This document shows, piece by piece, positions 56,982 through 64,000 of a stretch of 64,000 nt of DNA; the first letter of the stretch is position 1, and each line of letters opens with the position of its first letter. Below the pieces are notes generated by a model. That model saw only the letters and a list, made by a program, of their open reading frames with translations, had not been told where the DNA came from and ran no database searches. Source of the DNA: Schistocerca nitens (lineage: Eukaryota > Arthropoda > Insecta > Orthoptera > Acrididae); NCBI RefSeq assembly GCF_023898315.1, contig NC_064619.1:345660650-345724649 (forward strand). Direction: 5' to 3'. A program made the position numbers and the translations under genes.

Positions 56982-58508
56982 TATCACTTACATAGCAGTC
57001 TCCAGCCATTAGATCGAGACACTGTACCAACACGTGTTCTGGTTTTCTGGCTCCCTGTCTATAACATGAAAAAAAGTCTTCCGCTAAGTTTCCAGTGGAT
57101 GCAGTGGTGCGGCAACTTTAAGGCTGCCTGTAGTTGCAGTCCGATCTTGGGCAGACGTCCGACTCTTCGGAGAGACGGACGGGATTTGTGAAGTCCAACG
57201 GCGTCCGCCTCTGCAGCCACCGGCTCCCAGCTCATCTCCATTGCAAAATCCAGCGGAAATGCCCTGCCGTAACTCTTTTCACTTTGTTGTTCAAGCTTTC
57301 TTATTTTTCTCAGTAACGAAAAAGGCATGTACGGCTCTCCGGTGTGCTCGAGGCTGACGTAGTGTCCAAGACCAGAACCTTTCCAGGATGTATGTCTTTT
57401 TAAGCGAACGTAATCTGTTTTCTTTTCCTCGGGGCTGGGAGAGGACTGGGAGTCTTGTCGCTGTTAACAGCCAACACGGAGCCATCTTCTCACACGTGTG
57501 TCCAATTAATATTAGCGGCTCGCGAATCCCAGCGAAAAAAAAAGTGGCAGGTAACGCAGCTGACGCTTACTTCAGCCACTTGACGCCAGTGTCGTCATCG
57601 TCAATTTCGTACGCCGAGGAGGCTCTTTGCAATGTGTCGACTGCAAGACAGTTCGTACCTGCAAACAACTCAAATAGATTTGGTCCAACGACCCGCATAC
57701 ACTGTATGGAAAATATTTGAGCATAGAATTATGACTTATAAGAATTTCCAAGTGTGCTGGGAAGTACAAGCTATATATCTGAGCATCCCAATATTTTTTT
57801 ATATTATTGATTAATATACTATTTTGACAGATTAATGTGTTGAATTTAGAATTCATTTATGTAGATTTTTTCTACAAATAGTATTCATACTTTATGATTC
57901 ATTTATGTTTATTTTGAACTTTATTTTCCTGGTTATTTGTGTTTTAATTAGTCGACTTTATTCTCCTGCACAAGACACAGACAACTGTCTAGTCTGAAGA
58001 GAACTGCCAACTTACTGGATGCCTGGAAATGGATCTTCTTAGTACAATACCATTTTACCAGTTACAATTTTACAGTTTTTTGTTCTTTCTTTACTAATTC
58101 TCATGTTGTCCCGGGAGAGGGAGGGTGAATAAATTCTGGATCTATATCCAGACAATTACAATCGTTCCTGCCTTTTCCGCACCTTTTCTTTCTACTTAAT
58201 CGTCAATAACATACCCGAATGATATAGGTACCACAAGACGTGAGTCTTTAAAGTCGACTGTTCTTTTGAAAAAGGCTGAGAATCAAAGCTTTGTGCCGCC
58301 ATATCATGCCGCACTCATAATTGAGGGGCCTGTTTTACAGCGTTTGACGTAGTCCGATTACATGGCGAACATTGATCTTTACAGTCAACTTGGTTGCAGA
58401 TTGGTACAAACATCACGCGTGGAATGGCCAACAGACGTGTTAAATCCCTCCGTGCTATCTTCACGCCAATGCAACCGTTGCATTTAATTTACAGCTAGAT
58501 CCACTGTA
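56982..58508. other. Anonymous DNA
   Basis: No gene or element recognised; 57700-57960 is strongly AT-rich. Confidence 0.4.
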
Positions 58509-58521
58509 GCGGACCGTATCA

Positions 58522-58710
58522 AATGGTTCTGAGCACTATGGGACTTAACTTCTGAGGACATCAGTCCCCTAGAACTTAGAACTACTTAAACCTAACTAAC
58601 CTAAGGACATCACACACATCCATGCCCGAGGCAGGATTCGAACCTGCGCCGTAGCGGCCGCGCGGTTCCAGACTGAAGCGCCTAGAACCGCTCGGCCACC
58701 CTGGCCGGCC
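58522..58710 (-). mobile_element. SINE1, head A
   Basis: A minus-strand full copy with the 13-bp duplication GCGGACCGTATCA at 58509-58521 and 58711-58723. Confidence 0.95.
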
Positions 58711-58723
58711 GCGGACCGTATCA

Positions 58724-59685
58724 CTGATGAAAACATATGCTTCTCTTGACGGTACATCCACAACTGTTGATATTCAAAAAACTATCAACCTCTGAAATTT
58801 GACTTTTATGGAGTTCCATTTTATATACACCTCAAGATGGGACAGAGGCGCCGAAATAGGGTTCACCTTCCTTTCAAAAAAAAAAAAAAACCCGACTGTA
58901 ACGGATCTTATCACGGACTGCATTGACTGAGCTGAGCAATGGAGAAAGGAACTGGATTCGCAATGGAGAAAGGTATGCTTCAAGTATCCGTCGGGCTACC
59001 CATATGAATATTTTCCGCGGTGTTGGTAAATCAATTTAGGCTAACGACAATGCCTCTCCCGCTCTCTCTTTCTTCTCACTAGCTCCTACACAGACCTCTT
59101 CTTTGCTCTCGGAAAATATATTCATATAAGATTTGTTTACTGCTCAGACACTCTCAAAACCATTTCATCTGGAATCTTCAAATCCCTGTTGAAATTTTGA
59201 GAAGCTTCCTCGACACTGACATCAAACATTTATAATTGTTAAAAACGTTTAGACTCGCGTTAATATGCAGTCACATCGATATTTCGATTTCTTTATTTTG
59301 GTTAAGGGCTCCCACATCATGCCAGTCAAGTCCACGAAGATTTCTTCAGAAATAATGATGCCGATCATTTGCCACAACCATGACAAAACTGGCCTATTGG
59401 TGTGTCTCCAGTCAGGCAGCTGGTAACTAAAACAAGAAATAAGTCGGAATGCAAGCTGAGGCTTGTTGCACCACCGTCTTACATTCTAGGCTCCAGGCGA
59501 ATTAACTGCGTTTCCGTCGTCTTTCGAAATCATAGTAGACTCACGGTCTTATGACCATACTGTGCGTCAGAAGCACATCTTGCATGTCTTAACTCGCCTC
59601 CTTTTGCATGTGTCCCTTGTAGTAGCTCCAGCCTCTAAAGTAAATAGATTTCTGATAGCAAGGTTGTAGCCTTCCGTATCGTCGC
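58724..59685. other. Anonymous DNA
   Basis: Only a poly(A) run (about 58877-58890) stands out. Confidence 0.4.
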
Positions 59686-59689
59686 ACAT

Positions 59690-59960
59690 TTTCGGCCTCC
59701 ACTGGCTGCCGCCTGCGGCTCCACAGGCTGCGGTGGCCGGCACCGTCAGAACAGAAGCGGCCCTCCGCCTCAGCTGCGATGCGCAGGGCGATACAAAGTG
59801 GAGGGCCGAGGGAAAGCCGCGGCGGGCGGCGCGTTGCGGCCATTAGCCGGCGGCCGCGTGATTGAGCCGTCAGATAGGCGCCAGCGCGTGCTCCGGGCAG
59901 CGCGCCACAGATAACGCATCAGCCGGCTTCCGAAACTGCGGCAGCCGCGAGAAGACCCGC
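59690..59960. promoter_or_regulatory. CpG-rich block
   Basis: A sharply delimited GC- and CpG-rich stretch in AT-rich DNA, containing AGATAACG and CAGATAGGC GATA-type strings. No exon or TATA box is evident. It could be a promoter-proximal region of an unseen gene. Confidence 0.25.
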
Positions 59961-60560
59961 CTCGGCAGAGATGAGAGATGTGTGAACTGAGCAGCCAGCA
60001 CACACTGTGGCACCCTCGTCATATCATCAAAATATTCGGCCCCCGATTTATTCTCGGAAACTGCGTAGCGCATACGAATCTGATGACCAAAGAACAGCGT
60101 CGAGGAAAAATCCCGGACAGGTCGACAGTGGCAGTATAAATCGCGTTTAATGTCATCGACAACTCTGCAGCGGTTAGCACTAAACGAATAAAAGTAAATT
60201 ACAAGATATTCTTCACGGGGGAGAATGTGCCATTTTGAAATTCAGAGACGACTACCAGATAATGTGTTGTGATCAGACAAAACTGCATTCGTCCGGCCAT
60301 AATTGTGGGTTCTTTGATTGCTCTGGGAGAAGGCTCATCAGACTAGAAATATTAGTTCACTTTTTTACATAAATGAATAAAAGATTTACTTAACTTTGGC
60401 ACACTTCTTTGCCACAAGAGTACTGGATAATTTACAACTATCATTGAGTAAGAAAGCCTCACTTGATTCATAAAGTAAGAAACTGATCTCTCGAAGTACA
60501 ACATATACAACAGTACAAGAGGGCACTGCTATGCTGAGAGGTTGCTAGGTCTTCTCGAGT
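59961..60560. other. Anonymous AT-rich DNA
   Basis: Nothing recognisable. Confidence 0.4.
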
Positions 60561-60561
60561 T

Positions 60562-60583
60562 CCCCCCCCCCCCCCCCCCCCCC
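60562..60583. repeat. Poly(C) run
   Basis: Twenty-two consecutive C residues. Confidence 0.97.
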
Positions 60584-60710
60584 ATCAATTGTTGGGGACT
60601 GAAGCGCGCCGCCGCTGTTATCTGTGGTATCGATACACGTTGCCGGTTCTGGTGCGGCACCGCAACCGCAATCTCTGGACGATACTACATAGTCCTACGT
60701 CCACTAGATA

Positions 60711-60769
60711 TCATTATTATTGTCATTATTATCTATTATTATTATTATTATAATTATCATCATCATCTA
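60711..60769. repeat. (ATT)n / (ATC)n microsatellite
   Basis: A trinucleotide repeat with a few interruptions, passing from ATT to ATC units. Confidence 0.9.
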
Positions 60770-60797
60770 CATAAATTCCTGTAGGATAATTCCTGTA

Positions 60798-60982
60798 AGC
60801 CGGCCGGAGTGGCCGTGCGGTTCTAGGCGCTACAGTCTGGAGCCGAGCGACCGCCACGGTCGCAGGTTCGAATCCTGCCTCGGGCTTGGATGTGTGTGAT
60901 GTCCTTAGGTTAGTTAGGTTTAAGTAGTTCTAAGTTCTAGGGGACTGATGTCCCATAGTGCTCAGAACCATTTGAACCATTT
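60798..60982 (+). mobile_element. SINE1, head A, with internal deletion
   Basis: Head and body are complete, but about 15 bp are missing between ACTGATG and TCCCATAG. The duplication AATTCCTGTA flanks it (60788-60797 and 60983-60992). Confidence 0.9.
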
Positions 60983-61283
60983 AATTCCTGTAGGATAATT
61001 AAAAGACCGGGAAGAACATGGACAAAAATAATGAAACAGTGCATTGAATTTCTGTTCAGAAGACGGTCGTTTATATTTAGATCAATTGAGATGTGAGACA
61101 TACTGGCTGTATTTTGTCTGTTAGAGAAACCTTACAGTCTTCGATCTGAAAACTTGATTTCGCTCATATAAACCGTCCACGACGTTTATTTTCTTTATCT
61201 ATTTTCCTGGGTATCCAGTTAGTATAGTCATTTACAATTTCATTGTTAATTTGTAACTGTGGTTACACAGAACTTTAATAGAG

Positions 61284-61325
61284 ACTGATGAGTCAAAACA
61301 TTATGACCACGTGGTTAATAGCGCA
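61284..61325. repeat. Tc1-type terminal fragment
   Basis: ACTGATGAGTC...AACATTATGACCACG resembles the end fragment at 4232. No second end or coding part was found. Confidence 0.4.
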
Positions 61326-61546
61326 TTGGCACGCCCTGGAACGCAAGACAGCACTGTTATTGATTGGTATGGACAGAAACAATTGAGCGCGGAGTTGGGA
61401 AGCACTCAAGATCTTCCATGGACCTGCTAGCGTAATCGTTACATTCCATACAGAACATGTGGAAGAACAGGCTGTTCTGAAACACAGTGTTTCTTAGGAT
61501 GCTCAATACGACAACGACCCACGTGGGTGGGAAGAAACATACGTTG

Positions 61547-61777
61547 TTCCACTCTATAAGAAACAGTCCCATCAACATCAAGCTCTTACAGATGGAGCAC
61601 AAACTCGAATTATGGAAGGATGGGGAAGGAAATCTGCCGTGCCCTTTCAAAGGAACCATCACGGCATTTGCCTTAAGCGATTTAGGATAAATCTGTACTA
61701 CCAGACGAGAATTAGAACTATTGTCCTCCCGAATGCGATTTCATTGCGCTAACCACTGCGCCACTTCGCTCTCTACA
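61547..61777 (-). mobile_element. SINE2, diverged copy
   Basis: Reversed body (GGAAGGATGGGGAAGGAA, CCCTTTCAAAGGAACCATC) and head (CGCTAACCACTGCGCCACTT on the plus strand) are both recognisable but diverged, so this is an older insertion. No clear duplication. Confidence 0.7.
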
Positions 61778-63012
61778 GCCGTTACGTTAGCGATACCCAT
61801 GGGAGAGCATGCGCAACAAAATATGTTCCTAAATGCCGCGCATAAAAATGCCTCGGATCCTACTGGCGTCAGAAAAGTAGAGCCGAGTGTTTCCGATAGG
61901 CTAGGGCCTATTTATACACCCAACAGAAGGACAGTCTTACAGTAACTATCCTACAGGACTGGATAAAGGTTTGAATGTTATACACTTCACCCAGCTTAAG
62001 CATATGGAGCAAATCGGTTGGTTTATTTGGCATTAGATGTGGTCCTCGGGGCGAGGGGCTAATGGAGGTATCATTTAATTCATTACAAGATACAAATTAA
62101 GACACGCAAGATGACGAGTAGAAGCTCACACTCTGTTTATCCTCTCTTACATAATAGTAACGGAAAAAGTTAGTCCTACTCTGCAGTACAGTCACACCTC
62201 TCGAAATATAAAGTCCCTTGAGTAATTAAAAGTTCGTAGCAGCCGTTCATGGCCCAGAATCTGCCACCCACAAGACCGAATAAAGCACTACATCACAGGC
62301 AGGTCTGCCTTTTTCAAGCACAAACGTAAATATGTCCGGAATGGCTCCCATGAACTCTTCACTCGGAAAGTCCCAGTCCTCACTTGTCTGCTGTAGTGTT
62401 GCGCACTGTTTGCTTTTCCTTTGGCTGAAGGCTGTCCCCAACAAAAATACATCATCCTTAAGGTCTACAGACATGATGTGACTCGATTTAACCATTTCGT
62501 GGACTAAACCAATATATTACAACAATATTTGAATAAATAAATGTTACAAAGACCATAAGACCATTCACAATAAATATAAATAAAGGTTTGTCCTTAAATA
62601 TATAAGACAGTGATTTTTTATCACTGAATATTGTTTAATCAAGTATCTGGACCTACTTGACAGAAGCGTTTTTGACGCAGGTGGTGACAGCTAGTACATG
62701 CTTTGGCTACTTCTTTAATTACCATGATTTTGTATTAACAATTGTAATTAATATTTAAATAAAGTTACCGGCAAAACAGTGAACTGTTCATTGCATAAAT
62801 ACACAAATATGACAAAACATAAGGTATTCATGCTGTATTCATTTGTCGTGTAATTGTGGAGAATACCATATTCTGACAAACATTTACAGAATGGAAATAC
62901 ATGAAACACGTAATAAATCAAGAAATAAAAGAGACGCGGATGCATAGCTTTCAGAGATGATAGTTATAGTGCAATGTTATCATCTGAGATATCATATGTT
63001 GAAATCGCATGA
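61778..63012. other. Anonymous AT-rich DNA
   Basis: No supported gene or element. Confidence 0.4.
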
Positions 63013-63028
63013 ATCGTTTAAAAGTTGT

Positions 63029-63317
63029 GATTCTTGAGTTTCTCCCGGTGTATTTGATAATCAAAATATCCACGGGTGTACTGCCGGTCTACAGCGTCCA
63101 ACGGGGTCAATATTTCGGCGATCATACATGTCGCCATCATCAGGTGAACTCGGTCTACAGTGTCCAACGGGGTCAATATTTCGGCGATCATACATGTCGC
63201 CATCATCAGGTGAACTCAGTCCGTCAGTTCACCTCATGATAGTGACATTTATGATCGCCGAAATATTGACCCCGTTGGACACTGTAGACCGGCAGTACAC
63301 CCGTGGATATTTTGATT
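63029..63317. mobile_element. Palindromic retroelement-like insertion with tandem 66-bp units
   Basis: A 16-bp direct repeat, ATCGTTTAAAAGTTGT, lies at 63013-63028 and 63318-63333, like a target duplication. Inside, a 30-bp sequence (63056-63085) recurs exactly inverted at 63291-63320, overlapping the right repeat. Between the arms are two direct 66-bp units (63086-63151 and 63152-63217, one mismatch) and one inverted, diverged unit (63225-63290). On the minus strand each direct unit has CTGATGA, a perfect 5-bp stem GGCGA/TCGCC and GAAA, which is the order of a hammerhead ribozyme core. Penelope-like elements are known to carry hammerheads and rearranged terminal repeats, so a Penelope-like remnant is my best guess. 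Confidence 0.55.
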
Positions 63318-63333
63318 ATCGTTTAAAAGTTGT

Positions 63334-64000
63334 TAATTCAGAGGTTCGTTGTGGAAATGTTTCTTCAGTGCGAAATATTAACGTCTGTGGATTTAAAGAT
63401 ATTGAAATATAGTTGTGTCATTGGGCGCGCCTCATTTTTCTGAGATTGCAGATTTGTCCAGATTTCCTTTAATACTTAATTGTGAATTATTATAGGTTCT
63501 TGAAGAAGTGTAAGAAGACCTCTTTGAAGTTTTCTGACACACCGCTGTTTCTTGAAGCATCGTCTCCTGCACAAAGGCCATGTGAGCAACAGGCATTCAA
63601 AATCCCAGCTTTGGAACTTACCCATTTCCCGCGACGCTGCTCGTCTTTGTACCTGGACTTGCCTGTACCGATCACCTAGCCGGATCTGCTGTGGCGCACC
63701 AGAGCCCTGGCTGGGCCCGCTATCGCTCAGCTGCACAATTTCACCTCACCTCAGACCACTTTCAGGCGCCCACATCACTCGCCTACACACGCGTAACGTT
63801 ACATTCCGGATGCCAAAATTTTTGTGAAAATTTTTAAAGGTGCTGAGAAATGTAGAATGATGCAGCTGGTACTCCACTTTTAATAAACAGGAGCATAATT
63901 GTCTTTCTGTGTTCAAATTGGAGCATTTTTCCGCTGCTAATGATATGTCACGTAACTGCCGTAGCTCTGTGGGGCTTTTCGTGGAAGATACTAATGTCAG
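63334..64000. other. Anonymous DNA to window end
   Basis: No recognised gene. Several overlapping short open frames at 63476-63827 have no known motif. Confidence 0.35.

Noticed and set aside
63086-63290. Tandem 66-bp repeats considered as a CRISPR-like array
   Set aside because: There are no spacers: the units abut directly, the third is inverted, and the genome is eukaryotic.

Overview
The window looks like a gene-poor, repeat-dense piece of a large insect genome, most probably an orthopteran of the grasshopper/locust type. This is an inference from three things. There is an insect-type histone H2A. A tRNA-derived SINE recurs a dozen times, with a body and tail that I associate with Schistocerca-like genomes. 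There is also a thick mixture of Tc1/mariner elements and LINE fragments. No bacterial-style operons, CRISPR arrays or rRNA genes are visible. I recognise no LTR retroelement, Polinton or other capsid-bearing element.

The only clear host gene is a complete intronless histone H2A on the minus strand (54949-55323). Nearly everything else that can be named is transposon-derived. Three 1,422-bp copies of one Tc1-like element (10886-12311, 49077-50502, 52520-53945) keep matching ends, TA target duplications and a full-length 340-aa transposase. Their third catalytic residue sits 32 rather than the usual 34 residues after the second Asp. A different Tc1-like element with ordinary spacing is also open throughout (36774-38165). 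Decayed Tc1 or mariner copies lie at 5.5-6.6, 13.7-15.9, 26.7-28.3, 28.4-29.1, 31.0-31.85, 35.2-35.4 and 56.0-57.0 kb.

Region by region: 1-10 kb holds two decayed LINEs, a broken Tc1 element and SINEs inserted in them. 10-16 kb has Tc1 copy A, a long-armed fold-back element, and a LINE ORF1 with zinc knuckles lying between two mariner fragments. 16-26.6 kb is mostly anonymous AT-rich DNA with small inverted-repeat elements. 26.6-36 kb is a cluster of broken Tc1/mariner copies with nested SINEs. 36.7-39 kb has the second open Tc1 element and a CpG-rich stretch containing a run of homeodomain-type TAAT cores. 40-44 kb contains an inverted, circularly permuted duplication and a CR1-like LINE end. 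47-54 kb has a young 5'-truncated LINE and the inverted pair of Tc1 copies, one of which sits inside a LINE fragment. 54-57 kb holds H2A and an internally deleted Tc1 element. 57-64 kb is mostly anonymous and ends in a palindromic element with a hammerhead-like core.

The SINEs fall into a few families. SINE1 uses at least three different tRNA-like heads joined to one body/tail, and SINE2 has a different head and body. Many copies have 8-15 bp target duplications, so the order of insertion can be read directly. At 31 kb, SINE2 sits in SINE1, which sits in a mariner. Family names come from motif recognition by eye, with no database search.
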